Part shown: positions 18,401 through 26,526 of the stretch, piece after piece
Position numbering within the stretch: position 1 is the first letter of the stretch
Layout: the number at the start of each line of letters is the position of its first letter
Virus record (IMG/VR): IMGVR_UViG_3300027793_000126
Location: 1 to 43,609 of that record
Strand: one strand, 5' to 3'
DNA: 43,609 bases
DNA from: a virus
Notes under the pieces: generated by a model
What the model was told of the DNA's origin: nothing
Database searches by the model: none
Seen by the model: only the letters and a program-made list of their open reading frames with translations
Translations under genes and position numbers: made by a program

Positions 18401-18948
18401 AACCTATATGCTTCTGTTGTTACCGCACCAGAGTTTGTTGTTATTTTTAAAACAACTCTAAACTCAGCATCAATATCTGGCGTTTCAAATGTTTCAGAAA
18501 CAAAAAGCCAAGCCTGTGTTGAATTTGTTTCAAAAGTTTTCATATTAGAAATATTTGCTAATGTATCTGGGTCTGTATATTCATATCCAATAGAAATTGA
18601 TTGCATGTATGCACTATCCGAAAATACATAAGATCCAACACAAAAACTTCCAAAATCTTGATTTAGTGAATTAAAATTAACTAGGTTTGGACTAACAACA
18701 ATAATATCGTTTGTGTCTCCAGACGGGACATCACCCTCAAGAACTGTTGTTGGGCTATCTATAAAAGGTTCACCAGTTATTGCTGTTCCTGAGTACGATA
18801 TGCCACCAGAAATATCCCATTCTACATCAATCTCTCTTTGTGACTCATTAATTAAACTTAAGTAGTCTAACTTATCATCTAATGACCAAAGACCTATGGG
18901 GTGTTCCGCAAATACTTTTTCTGCATATAAATTTGATGGAATAGACAT
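15496..18948 (-). CDS. large lectin-like minor structural protein
   Basis: This 1150-residue protein starts MSIPSNLYAEKVFAEHPIGLWSLDD, a beginning I know from large actinophage structural proteins. It has at least one concanavalin A / LamG-type jelly roll at about residues 270-420 (DYTVEFWARIN, then IQIRLIRDSASVLINGEQV) and similar strand patterns later, including one near 940-1070. It contains no transmembrane segment. Proteins of this type decorate the tail or capsid and bind glycans on the host. AGGAG lies before the ATG and it has its own extended -10. Exact position in the virion cannot be told from sequence. Confidence 0.7.
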   Translation of the reverse strand: MSIPSNLYAEKVFAEHPIGLWSLDDKLDYLSLINESQREIDVEWDISGGISYSGTAITGEPFIDSPTTVLEGDVPSGDTNDIIVVSPNLVNFNSLNQDFGSFCVGSYVFSDSAYMQSISIGYEYTDPDTLANISNMKTFETNSTQAWLFVSETFETPDIDAEFRVVLKITTNSGAVTTEAYRFYVNGITAGQWSEEFNVTSLGVHSTSIPSEIAIYGGQQGIVVEPYGISDENGYYINSNGLLARNTSIPMVYGSTNVTKVLPSDNASIIVPGKGFLNKKGQYLDYTVEFWARINSSATTDKRIFGPIGSSDGLYVNNGFLTFAIGNVFGSHFVGEWFRPMLIQIRLIRDSASVLINGEQVISFIIDTDNLSLPNELDSQNKNQDWLGFYAYNDVDPFEIDCVAIYPYQVPINVAKRRLVYGQAVLPTQAINSSYNGTSVFIDYPFAGYTANYSYPNFAQWSQGNFDNIATTSSYLTLPNYSLPEIVTGTKSLNDFYLDNQDIQSEDYKFTTFHPNSEWDNNHSYINFNSFNVLNDEVHAVFGIFSSDSLSSEETLFKIYNSVTGNFFGVRKNNDQIYYYLVYNGIEEEIYTSDEIISDEKFSVGFIIEDLVNVFGGNVSTFFGNRNGLKLYVAGEDNPQYSFTGKMYSFGFSTKFNSRIIKDHFDDNGIALLSSSQDLLDHTASYTLVPIEEYGSFYFDISSYGYWEDYQPLSYFGKNIKNKNGTEYYDLDFLQFNIDYPSTSIIGEQLVEPYQFYDTENAFVKTYITFQYIENGANEQQDYFIYEEKPNIDGVIDIDLYPNWLRTKFEVINGTLLYPSKTIDFNELAIVYHIEFFVRGTIKKSLQIKKLEIASQSLNDNSFNEIGTKFGVKMFPYKKTGLYYDYKTKNPFSIYKGSSPYLYLTKDSGIKIRGTFDADVSRGVAISINDSKSSSYQINAAQLWMRYDGVSFDDNSLELFDIRHKNDTIKFYFVADTNKKNRATIYAKSLLTGEDVSGIAYYVNGVLVREPKIGIGEWLSLGISFSNSLNFDSYTGAISLSGPMLFNNISYYQANSLQQLQRYISRPWISVKNDGIIDLDWQYWVNDYVWQEVLVISSSNLYSTNPDDIYKSYVGTNKIIVDDQEGILFDDDKLKIYTEKNWQSIVKTPV

Positions 18949-18965
18949 TGTTCTCCTATCCTCTT

Positions 18966-18974
18966 ATTATAGCA
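18966..18974 (-). promoter_or_regulatory. extended -10 promoter (TGCTATAAT)
   Basis: TGCTATAAT on the minus strand lies between the ribonucleotide reductase stop and the large structural gene. The expected leader is about 11 nt and holds AGGAG. Confidence 0.5.
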
Positions 18975-18983
18975 GGCTAAAGA

Positions 18984-21017
18984 CTAGTAAAACTTAATCT
19001 CACATGCATCAGTTGAGCAATATGCTTCTCCTGCTGCCTCAAGATTTTCAATACCATCATAAATAGCAGACCAGTCAATCTTTCCAATCTTACCTACGTA
19101 TGCATTGTATTCTTCTCTTGTAATTTCTGTATAAGGTTGCTGTGGATAAGTCTTGTTGCCCATTGGAAGGAATGATACTGCCTTGAGTTGTCCCTCGTAC
19201 ATATTGAGTGCTGGAGCAACAAACTTCTTCTCTTCTTCCTTATCAAATGATAGAGTTACAGAAACACCATTATCAGACCAGTACTTCTGAGCAGTTGCTG
19301 CCAAACCAATTTTTTCAAATAGGCTAACTTGTTTTTCAGAACGCTTGTGTCCTGATGCAACTGGGAAATATACTACTGAAGTATTTGCTGATACTAAATC
19401 GTCTTCAATTTTATACCCCGCTGCTTTGAATAAATGAAGCATTGGATCTTGATTACCAAAACGAATAGCACGAAGATAGAATTCTCCTCCAGGTCCCCAG
19501 TGAACTCCAGGGGTAGCACCAGAAAGAAGTGATACAGATCCTGATGGCTTAACTGTTGTTACACGAACTGATTCACGAACACAAAGCCACTCTGAATATG
19601 AATGATCATATTTACGAATTGTATTATATCCTTCGTCCATCCACTCACGAATAACTGGAAGTCCGTGCTCATCAGCAAAGGCAGCAATACCTGTAAGAGA
19701 TGTACCAATACGACGATTACGCTGCATAATACCGTTTGTCTGTTGCCAGTGTGTTGGCATAAGAGTTACAGTCTTGCCGTAGAGGTATGCAAACTTCAAT
19801 GTCTTGAGGAAGTCTTCCTTAGATTCATGACGATTTAGGTGCACTTCTACAAGTGTGCAAAGTTCGTATGATTCCAATGGCTGCTCCGCACACGGATTAA
19901 ATCCCATAATGCGAGTGTCCTTGTAGTCAGGAGCATCTGCAAGACGGCCATAATTACGAGCAACATCAAGCCAGATAAAACCTGGCTCTCCATTGTCTGC
20001 AATTAAATCTACATAATCTTCATACTTAGTTCCAACTTCAGCAGCGATTGAATTATTACTCATCCATGCCCAACCTGGCTTTTCTGGATCATATGAATTT
20101 CTTTCTGGAAATACTTCTGGATTCTTAAGATTAATAAAACCTTCATCTTCTGGTACACCAAGTGCAAGAGTTGCAGAACGACGAACATTTCCAGAAACAA
20201 CACAGGTACCAATAAGGTTTACAATATCTACAATAGCACGACTGTCTAGGGCTTCTCCTGCTCTAGAACCTATTACATTACGAATACGTGTATGGAGATC
20301 AATAAGTGGTTGTGGACCGCTTGCAACGCCTCCAAAGCCCTTAATAGGGGCTCCTAGAGGACGGATAAGGTCATAGTTGAATTCCTGAATTGGCTGATTC
20401 TGGCGTAAAAATGAGTTGATTAAAAGACGAACTGATTCTACCCATCCTTCACGAGTATCTGGGATTTCATAGATTGATGCTGGCTCTGTAGGAGCATAAA
20501 TAGACATTTGCTTGTCTTGTCCAAGGGTATCAAATCCTACACCAATACCCAACATTAATGCATCCATTACCCAAGCAAATAATGCACCAGGATCATTACG
20601 ATCAATGTCACGAGTAGAAACCATAGCACAGTTTTGCAGGGAAGCAGAGTTACGCTTCTCCATAGTCATAGGTGTACCAAATGCCCAAAGACCACGACCT
20701 GGTGGTGTCCACTTCAATTCAAACATTCTTTGAAATGCTTCTTGGGCAGACTTCTGAGCCTTATTATCGTTCCATGGAAGACGGTTATCCTTAGCATGGT
20801 TCTTCTGTACTGAGTACATACCCTCAATTACACGACGGCAAACTTCATGCCAGCGTTCTTTAGTTCCATCTTCCTTAACACGAGAATATGTACGAATAAA
20901 TGTAATCTCTCCTAACGAGTTGGACCCTGCATCTGAGAATCCAAATGGTGCTGGAGTGTTATTATATTTATTTACAAATTCATCTGAAAGACGAAAAGAG
21001 AATACGGTTTCTGACAT
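18984..21017 (-). CDS. adenosylcobalamin-dependent ribonucleotide reductase (class II, monomeric)
   Basis: This 677-residue enzyme reduces ribonucleoside triphosphates to deoxy forms using coenzyme B12, supplying dNTPs for phage replication. The key residues of the Lactobacillus enzyme are all present with the same spacing: the disulfide pair C130 (SLQNC) and C387 (ELC), the radical cysteine and glutamate C376 and E378 (FNPCAEQ), and the C-terminal shuttle pair C667 and C672 (CSTDAC). A leader of about 55 nt precedes it, too short for a cobalamin riboswitch. It sits inside the virion gene block rather than with replication genes. It depends on B12 from the host or environment. Confidence 0.95.
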   Translation of the reverse strand: MSETVFSFRLSDEFVNKYNNTPAPFGFSDAGSNSLGEITFIRTYSRVKEDGTKERWHEVCRRVIEGMYSVQKNHAKDNRLPWNDNKAQKSAQEAFQRMFELKWTPPGRGLWAFGTPMTMEKRNSASLQNCAMVSTRDIDRNDPGALFAWVMDALMLGIGVGFDTLGQDKQMSIYAPTEPASIYEIPDTREGWVESVRLLINSFLRQNQPIQEFNYDLIRPLGAPIKGFGGVASGPQPLIDLHTRIRNVIGSRAGEALDSRAIVDIVNLIGTCVVSGNVRRSATLALGVPEDEGFINLKNPEVFPERNSYDPEKPGWAWMSNNSIAAEVGTKYEDYVDLIADNGEPGFIWLDVARNYGRLADAPDYKDTRIMGFNPCAEQPLESYELCTLVEVHLNRHESKEDFLKTLKFAYLYGKTVTLMPTHWQQTNGIMQRNRRIGTSLTGIAAFADEHGLPVIREWMDEGYNTIRKYDHSYSEWLCVRESVRVTTVKPSGSVSLLSGATPGVHWGPGGEFYLRAIRFGNQDPMLHLFKAAGYKIEDDLVSANTSVVYFPVASGHKRSEKQVSLFEKIGLAATAQKYWSDNGVSVTLSFDKEEEKKFVAPALNMYEGQLKAVSFLPMGNKTYPQQPYTEITREEYNAYVGKIGKIDWSAIYDGIENLEAAGEAYCSTDACEIKFY

Positions 21018-21076
21018 TTATTTACCTTTCATAGCAAAAATAAGTTGAGTACTTTGTAAATTCCAAAGTAGTGTTA

Positions 21077-21085
21077 AGTATATCA
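21077..21085 (-). promoter_or_regulatory. extended -10 promoter for ribonucleotide reductase
   Basis: TGATATACT on the minus strand lies after the terminator at 21093-21123 and about 60 bp before the ATG. The leader can form a 7-bp hairpin (TACTTTG / CAAAGTA). The same nonamer recurs at 38777-38785. Confidence 0.55.
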
Positions 21086-21092
21086 TACAATT

Positions 21093-21123
21093 AAAAAGAA
21101 AAACACGCTCAATAAGAGCGTGT
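21093..21123 (-). terminator. intrinsic terminator after tropism-type fibre gene
   Basis: On the minus strand an 8-bp perfect stem (ACACGCTC / GAGCGTGT) with a 5-base loop is followed by TTTTTCTTTTT. It separates the fibre operon from the ribonucleotide reductase promoter. Confidence 0.85.
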
Positions 21124-21165
21124 AAATCTTTAGTTTAGAGTTAGTGCTTTACTTTTTTAAAGGTA

Positions 21166-22671
21166 CTATGCACCAATCAACATTAATTCGCTAAATGCTG
21201 CACCTGCTGCTGCTGTTCTCCACTCTGGAGCAGTTCCTGCATCATTCATGTACATTACCTGATTTGCAGAACCCTTTGGAAGTTTAGCAAGAGTATCTGT
21301 TGCTGAAGCATAAATCATATCTCCTGCAGTAAACCCTGTTAGGCCAGTACCACCAAGTGTTGTTGCTACTGTATCAAGGTCAAACTGACTTGTTCCAACA
21401 TTCCATGAAATTCCAACGCCAGCAAGAGTAGACTGGTCAACCTCTGCGTTGCTAACTGCACTATCTACATATGATTCTGTAGCAACATCAAGACCACCTA
21501 ATGTGATTGATGAGGCTGCAAGACCTGCTACTGCAAGATCATCAAGAGATCCTTGGGTAAAGTCAACTGTTGTTGCTGGTTCTGTAGTTACACCCTTAAA
21601 TAGTTTCCATGTGCTTGCAGATGTGTCTTTTACAAGACCAGCATGTTTTGCAGTACCGTCATTATATCCAACAACAAGACCTAGGTCAACTGTATTTGCT
21701 GGATTATTGTGTGCAATCTGAACAAGGTTATCTTCAATTGTAATAGATGTTGCGCTTGCTGCAAAGTTAGTACCATTTACAGTAAAGTCACCATCTACAA
21801 TAAGATCATCAGTTGTTACTGTACCAGTAAATGTTGGTGAGGCAAGTGGTGCATATGTTGATGATGCTGTTGCTGAAGCCAACTTGTCATCTAACTGAGA
21901 CTGAATTCCTGATGTAACACCATTAAGATATCCAATTTCAGTGTCTGAAACGTCTGCTACACGAGCCTGAATTGTTGTTGTATCAACATCAAACTGAGAA
22001 GTTGCAACGTTCCATGAAATTCCTGATCCAGCAAGAGTAGACTGATCTACTTCTGCGTTTGAAACTGCACCATCTACGTATTCTTGTGTTGCAATTGTAA
22101 CTATATCTACAGAAATTGCTCCAGTTGCATCATCATATGATAGACCAGTTCCTACAGCATTTCCTACAGCATCTTGTGCTCTTTCATCTGTAAAATACTT
22201 ATTAGAAGTTCCTTCTGTAAGAGCATCTGTTGTAGAATCCGCAACTCCATTTTCTGCAGTAATAGTAAGACCATTCTTATCACCTGTAATAGTGATGTTA
22301 GACTTTGATGCACCAGTTAGGAGTGATGCTGCAAAAGCCTTTGTTGCTAGTTCTGCTGTGTCTGCAATACCGTGAACATTTGTGGTATCGTTTTGATGGT
22401 TTGTTAGATTTGTAGCAACTGTTGTGAAGAATGATGGGTCATCTCCAATGGCTGCTGCTAGTTCATTTAATGTGTCTAGTAGACCTGGAGCACCGTCAAT
22501 AAGGGTGTCTGCGTCTACGAAGTAGTTAAGGTCAGCCCAGTGATTAGTACCATCACCAATTTTAAATTTATTATTATCTGATTCCCAACCAATTTCACCT
22601 GGATTAAGGATTGGGTTTGCAGTTGTCCACTGCTGTGCAGTTCCTCTGCGCTGTTGCATTCTTATTGCCAT
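21166..22671 (-). CDS. tail fibre with Mtd-like N-terminal domain
   Basis: Residues 1-50 (RRGTAQQWTTANPILNPGEI, then KFKIGDGTNHWADL) match the N-terminal domain of major tropism determinant-like fibres. The rest of the 501 residues is low-complexity fibre sequence, with two copies of EVDQSTLAGxGISWNVxTSQF (residues about 205 and 400) and an EGTSNKYFTDERA repeat shared with the 708-residue fibre. A C-terminal segment (AGDMIYASATDTLAKLPKGS) is common in marine phage fibres. AGGAG precedes the ATG. No reverse transcriptase or variable repeat is seen nearby, so it is not part of a visible diversity-generating element. Confidence 0.75.
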   Translation of the reverse strand: MAIRMQQRRGTAQQWTTANPILNPGEIGWESDNNKFKIGDGTNHWADLNYFVDADTLIDGAPGLLDTLNELAAAIGDDPSFFTTVATNLTNHQNDTTNVHGIADTAELATKAFAASLLTGASKSNITITGDKNGLTITAENGVADSTTDALTEGTSNKYFTDERAQDAVGNAVGTGLSYDDATGAISVDIVTIATQEYVDGAVSNAEVDQSTLAGSGISWNVATSQFDVDTTTIQARVADVSDTEIGYLNGVTSGIQSQLDDKLASATASSTYAPLASPTFTGTVTTDDLIVDGDFTVNGTNFAASATSITIEDNLVQIAHNNPANTVDLGLVVGYNDGTAKHAGLVKDTSASTWKLFKGVTTEPATTVDFTQGSLDDLAVAGLAASSITLGGLDVATESYVDSAVSNAEVDQSTLAGVGISWNVGTSQFDLDTVATTLGGTGLTGFTAGDMIYASATDTLAKLPKGSANQVMYMNDAGTAPEWRTAAAGAAFSELMLIGA

Positions 22672-22700
22672 TTTATATACTCCTAACGTATATTATTGTT

Positions 22701-22709
22701 ATTATACCA
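22701..22709 (-). promoter_or_regulatory. extended -10 promoter for fibre gene
   Basis: TGGTATAAT on the minus strand lies next to the end of the 152-residue gene, about 30 bp before the ATG at 22671; AGGAG lies between them. Confidence 0.5.
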
Positions 22710-22714
22710 GATAA

Positions 22715-23173
22715 TTAATTAAAATTATCAACTGCAATTCCACCATCCCAGGTTGACTCAAAAGCATTTTGATTATAGTAGCCAGCATCTACATAATCAC
22801 CTGGTTCATTGTAATACCCAGCATCTTTAAAAATACTTACAACAAGACCAGTTCCGTCAATTGCAGTATCGTGAATATGCTGTGGTAGATCTAATGTATC
22901 ATCAAGTAATGCCAATGAGTTCCATGCAGAATTAATGTATAGATATAAATGCTCACTTATCTCATCAAAAAATAACTGACCTTCTTCTGCTGGGGATGGA
23001 AAAGAACTTCCTGCAGGAACTCTAAAGTCAGCAATTGCATCATCTACATATTGTTTAGTTGCTGCATGATTATTAAGGGTAGGAGTGGCAACAGTGACTG
23101 TTCCTCCGAATGTACCGCCGTTTGCAACGACAAGTCCATTCTTTACTTTAAAGTCTTTGTCTACTGTTGCCAT
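22715..23173 (-). CDS. tail fibre-associated protein
   Basis: This 152-residue protein starts MATVDKDFKVKNGLVV, nearly the same as the start of the 708-residue gene just upstream. A helix-forming AATKQYVDDAI segment near residue 37 also recurs in that protein. The C-terminus has Tyr-rich repeats (DAGYYNEPGDY, then VDAGYYNQNAF). It is probably a short fibre or adaptor built on the same attachment module as its neighbour. No enzyme motif is seen. Confidence 0.65.
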   Translation of the reverse strand: MATVDKDFKVKNGLVVANGGTFGGTVTVATPTLNNHAATKQYVDDAIADFRVPAGSSFPSPAEEGQLFFDEISEHLYLYINSAWNSLALLDDTLDLPQHIHDTAIDGTGLVVSIFKDAGYYNEPGDYVDAGYYNQNAFESTWDGGIAVDNFN

Positions 23174-23190
23174 CTCTTACTCCTCGTTAA

Positions 23191-25317
23191 TTATGCTAGT
23201 AGTGTACCAACAACAGTTACTGTTGAAGTATTGTTAGTTGGTGTTACACGAAGTCTTACATTTGAGCCATCAACATCTGCAGTTACAGACATTGATGAAC
23301 CATTTGTTCCAACAGTTGCGTATTCTACAATTGCAACGTTGTCAGATGAGTCAAGTGTAATAAGAACTTCTGTAAGTTCTGTGTGTGAGCCGTATGCGGT
23401 CTTAACAAGGAACTTTGCTGAACGATAATCTGCCTTAGCAAATGAGTAAGCAGTAACTGCTGAACCACCTGTTGGGGCAGAAACTGTTGCTGCAATCTGC
23501 TTAGCAACTGAGTTAACCTCAACTGCTGTGAAGTTTGGAACAACTGCTTCAAGCGCATCTACTGCACGAGTATTTGTGAAGTAAAGATTTGTTGTACCTT
23601 CTACAAGATCATCAGTATCAGAATCTGCTACGCCATTTTCTGCTGTGATGGTAAGATTGTTGCTTCCATCTGCAGTAATCTGAATGTTTGTCTTTGTAGC
23701 ATTTGTTAGAAGTGCTGCAGCCTCTGCCTTTGCACGAGCATCAGTGTAGTAAAGGTTTGTTGCACCTTCTGATACATCGTCTGTATCAACAGATGCATTG
23801 ATATAACTATCAACTCTTGCATCTGTGTAGTAAAGGTTTGTTCCTTCAGCAATATCTGATGTTGTAAGGTTATCAACTGTTGTGCTTAGTGATGAGATTT
23901 CTCCATCAACATATGCCTTGGTTGCTGCATCCTGATTGTTTGTTGGCTCTTCAAGATTGATGATTGTGTATGTATTTGCAGCATCAATGCTTGCGCTAAG
24001 AACTGTTCCAGAACCAAGAGTCTTATTTGTAAGAGTCTGTGAGTCAGATGTTCCAACAACATCACCAGTAACGCCGTGAACACCGTCTGTTAGATCAATG
24101 TGTGCATCTAGTTCTGTATCAACATAAGATCTTGTTGCTGTGATTGTTTCATCAATTGAGAACTCTGTACCATCAAGTGTAAGTCCGTTACCAGCAGTAA
24201 ATGTGCCTGCACCAGAGAACTGAGTAAATGATAGTGCATCTGTACCAATTGTTGCTGGCTTAAGGGTCTGTACCCAACCTGTGTTTGCGTATGTACCAGA
24301 AGTTACGAAGATAAAGTCTCCGCTGTCTACTTCTGTTGCTGTATCAAAGTCTGTTGCACGAAGTGCTTGACCTGAAGCCTGAACTACGTAAATACCGTTT
24401 TCTGCAGCATTTGTCTGATCCTTTACAAGAACACGGTCTCCAGTAGCAAGTGTTACGCCACCAGCAGTGTCTCCATTTTCAAGACCATTTGCAATTGAGA
24501 TGTTTCCCTGTATTGCAACTCTTGCTGATGCGTGAATATGAAGTCCTTCAGAAACTGCATCAACATATGCCTTAGTTGCAGCATCTGTGCTATTTTCTGG
24601 AGCACCAAGATTTGTAATCTTAAATCCACCTGCAGCAAGTTCTGAACCAAGTGTCTTGTTAGAAAGTGTTTGTGTATCTGTTGTTCCTACAACATTGCCT
24701 GTAACTCCGTGAACTCCAGAAGTAACGTCGTGTGCATTTAGTGCACTTGTTAGGTCTGACTCTGTTACAACAATTGAATCATCAATTCTAATTGCTCCAC
24801 CAGAAATTTCAAGACCATTTCCTAGGTGTGCTGTGAATTCACCAGTATTAACATCGTAATTTAATCCATCTCCAGCAGATACTGCACCACGAGCACGAGA
24901 ATCTAAGTAGTACTGATTTGTAGCACCTTCTTCAATATCGTCTGTGTCAAGTGCATCTACAATACCCTGTGCTGTGCCAGTTGTATCATATGCTGATGCT
25001 GTTGCATCAAGTGCACGTTGGTTTGTAAAGTACTGGTTTGTTCCTTCTTCAATATCTGAAGTTGTAAGAGCATTAATTGCTGATGTAATGTCACCATCTC
25101 TTGCAATATCTGAACCTGCTGCAATTGTAAGTTCTCCACCAGTTACTGTAAAGTCATCGGCATCAACAGATGTGATAAGTGTTTCTCCACCAATGAGGTC
25201 AAGTATGTAAGCATCACCATCTACTTCTGTAAGAATGGTGTTGCCATTAATTGTACCTGAATTGCCTTCAACGACAAGTCCGTTTTTGATTTTAAAGTCT
25301 TTGTTGACTGTTGCCAT
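23191..25317 (-). CDS. long tail fibre protein
   Basis: This 708-residue protein has an N-terminal module shared with the 152-residue neighbour, four or more repeats of the type DDIxEGxxNLYYTDAR, and two AATKAYVD helices. A central phage-fibre domain reads LATGDRVLVKDQT, then NGIYVVQASG, then SGDFIFVTSGTYANTGWV. The C-terminal 80 residues (FLVKTAYGSHTELTEVLI) form a β domain shared with the 148-residue gene upstream. These features are typical of trimeric marine and freshwater phage fibres that bind the host. It lies in a run of co-oriented fibre genes. Confidence 0.8.
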   Translation of the reverse strand: MATVNKDFKIKNGLVVEGNSGTINGNTILTEVDGDAYILDLIGGETLITSVDADDFTVTGGELTIAAGSDIARDGDITSAINALTTSDIEEGTNQYFTNQRALDATASAYDTTGTAQGIVDALDTDDIEEGATNQYYLDSRARGAVSAGDGLNYDVNTGEFTAHLGNGLEISGGAIRIDDSIVVTESDLTSALNAHDVTSGVHGVTGNVVGTTDTQTLSNKTLGSELAAGGFKITNLGAPENSTDAATKAYVDAVSEGLHIHASARVAIQGNISIANGLENGDTAGGVTLATGDRVLVKDQTNAAENGIYVVQASGQALRATDFDTATEVDSGDFIFVTSGTYANTGWVQTLKPATIGTDALSFTQFSGAGTFTAGNGLTLDGTEFSIDETITATRSYVDTELDAHIDLTDGVHGVTGDVVGTSDSQTLTNKTLGSGTVLSASIDAANTYTIINLEEPTNNQDAATKAYVDGEISSLSTTVDNLTTSDIAEGTNLYYTDARVDSYINASVDTDDVSEGATNLYYTDARAKAEAAALLTNATKTNIQITADGSNNLTITAENGVADSDTDDLVEGTTNLYFTNTRAVDALEAVVPNFTAVEVNSVAKQIAATVSAPTGGSAVTAYSFAKADYRSAKFLVKTAYGSHTELTEVLITLDSSDNVAIVEYATVGTNGSSMSVTADVDGSNVRLRVTPTNNTSTVTVVGTLLA

Positions 25318-25333
25318 TTTTTATCTCCTTAAG

Positions 25334-25780
25334 TTAAGCCTTCAACCCAATACGTGCATAACGTAGGGTGATAGGGGTTATTCCTGGGGTTGGTGTAACA
25401 GTGAGGGCAACCGTGTTACTAACCCTGGAGACGCTAATGGTGCCAATATTCCCATCATTGTCTATCGTTCCATATTCGCTGACAGAAACATCTTCTCCAT
25501 CAACTAGAATGGTCATCTCTGTGGCATAAAACTTGTTATCGCCAGCAGAAGTCTTTGCTATGGAGACAATGTACTTTACCATTCTCCATACCGTTGCATC
25601 AAAATTATCAAAAACAGTCACATTAGTAATATCACTAATGGTGTTTTCATTGTTACCAAAAGAACCAAGATTGGTTGCTTGTCCCGCAGTTGTGTCAATT
25701 AAATCTACATAGTCTTGCTGGGAGGGACGATCACCAGTCTCAAACTTGGTCTTTACGTTTGCAATTGATACTTGGGCCAT
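25334..25780 (-). CDS. tail fibre-associated β-domain protein
   Basis: Residues 60-148 match the C-terminal domain of the 708-residue fibre: a hydrophobic KYIVSI strand, TEMTILVDGEDVSVSEYGT, then SNTVALTVTPTP. Residues 1-50 are helical (FETGDRPSQQDYVDLIDTTA). I know this domain from fibre-related genes of marine phages. TATAAT ends six bases before the ATG with no Shine-Dalgarno, so it may be read from a leaderless mRNA. Confidence 0.65.
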   Translation of the reverse strand: MAQVSIANVKTKFETGDRPSQQDYVDLIDTTAGQATNLGSFGNNENTISDITNVTVFDNFDATVWRMVKYIVSIAKTSAGDNKFYATEMTILVDGEDVSVSEYGTIDNDGNIGTISVSRVSNTVALTVTPTPGITPITLRYARIGLKA

Positions 25781-25786
25781 GTATGT

Positions 25787-25795
25787 ATTATAACA
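25787..25795 (-). promoter_or_regulatory. extended -10 promoter, leaderless layout
   Basis: TGTTATAAT on the minus strand, then ACATAC, then the ATG at 25780. The expected transcript starts at or next to the start codon. Confidence 0.6.
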
Positions 25796-25812
25796 TAATT
25801 AATTATAGATTT

Positions 25813-26037
25813 TTAAATAATCCAGTTACTGAAGCCAATAACCTGAATTCCAATTCCTGGGGGATTTGAAGAAGAGTAACCCTCAATACCAATAGTTGTA
25901 AATCTTACCCTAAAAGGAAGAACTGACTCAATCTGAGTCAATGGAGCAGAATACTTTATTCTTGTTATTGGATAATTTACAGGTTCTGGAATTGCTACTC
26001 TTTTTCTGTAATCATCAATAATTACAGCAGTAGCCAT
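25813..26037 (-). CDS. small structural-region protein, unknown
   Basis: This 74-residue protein has no recognised domain. It is strand-rich with a Gly/Pro-containing end (SSSNPPGIGIQVIGFSNWII). Its ATG overlaps the stop of the 134-residue gene upstream (TAATG), so the two are probably made together. Location suggests a tail or baseplate part. Confidence 0.55.
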   Translation of the reverse strand: MATAVIIDDYRKRVAIPEPVNYPITRIKYSAPLTQIESVLPFRVRFTTIGIEGYSSSNPPGIGIQVIGFSNWII

Positions 26038-26441
26038 TAGTCAGTTACATCCTCAATGATTATCATCTTACCCTGGCAAACTGTCCAGACTCTATCTGCA
26101 TCGCTTAACTCAACATCAAATACATCTCCAGTTTGAAGTTGAATTGTTTGTGCAGCAGTAAGAGAAACTGTAAACTCTCCTACTCCATCTAGTGGAGATG
26201 GTGCTGGAATAATTGTAAAAATTGTACCCGCTGAATCTTGAGAAATATCTCCTGCCACGTCTGGTCTTCTAAATTCACAAAGAATATTCCAATCTTCAAT
26301 TGTTAATGGATCTTGGTTATCATCTGTTGTGTAAACTCTAAATGCAGCAGTATCGCCTCTAACAACAGTCCAATTAACAATTGGTGGTCTTAAACCAACG
26401 TCGTAAGAATTTTTTATTTCTTGCCCTCTATAAGTAGCCAT
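26037..26441 (-). CDS. BppU-like baseplate protein (paralog 1)
   Basis: This 134-residue β protein has the pattern W-x-VVRGD-x-x-x-FRV near residue 25 and a later strand pair ending in VWTVCQGKMIIIEDV. The same pattern occurs in the 131-residue (32008) and 119-residue (30818) genes. It resembles the N-terminal domain of upper baseplate proteins (BppU), which anchor receptor-binding proteins. It is the first gene of the leftward virion block, preceded by an extended -10. Confidence 0.55.
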   Translation of the reverse strand: MATYRGQEIKNSYDVGLRPPIVNWTVVRGDTAAFRVYTTDDNQDPLTIEDWNILCEFRRPDVAGDISQDSAGTIFTIIPAPSPLDGVGEFTVSLTAAQTIQLQTGDVFDVELSDADRVWTVCQGKMIIIEDVTD

Positions 26442-26450
26442 AGTTCTTTT

Positions 26451-26459
26451 ATTATATCA
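26451..26459 (-). promoter_or_regulatory. extended -10 promoter for leftward virion block
   Basis: TGATATAAT on the minus strand lies 10 bp before the ATG at 26441. It is the first promoter of the large leftward block. The divergent lysozyme promoter is at 26527-26555. Confidence 0.5.
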
Positions 26460-26479
26460 TATATAACTAATAATATATT

Positions 26480-26500
26480 TTGTTATCAAATTGTTATAAT
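26480..26500 (+). repeat. 21-bp TTGTTATCAAA-type element, copy 1
   Basis: TTGTTATCAAA followed by TTGTTATAAT. It matches 32558-32578 at 19 of 21 bases and 34823-34843 more loosely. All three lie upstream of plus-strand operons. Internally it is a direct repeat of TTGTTAT with an 11-bp period; it ends in TGTTATAAT and could itself be a promoter. Confidence 0.55.
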
Positions 26501-26506
26501 CATATG

Positions 26507-26521
26507 GGACAAAACGGACAT
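26507..26521 (-). promoter_or_regulatory. TGTCC direct-repeat operator, reversed copy
   Basis: The minus strand reads ATGTCCGTTTTGTCC, two TGTCC units with a 9-bp period. The same motif precedes the right-arm promoters. Here it lies between the divergent leftward virion promoter and the lysozyme promoter and points left. Confidence 0.55.
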
Positions 26522-26526
26522 TGATG

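Noticed and set aside
21018-21090. Cobalamin riboswitch before the B12-dependent reductase
   Set aside because: The leader is only about 55 nt, far shorter than a cobalamin riboswitch, and only a simple 7-bp hairpin is seen.
21166-22671. Diversity-generating retroelement
   Set aside because: The fibre has an Mtd-like N-terminal domain, but no reverse transcriptase or template/variable repeat pair is visible in the window.
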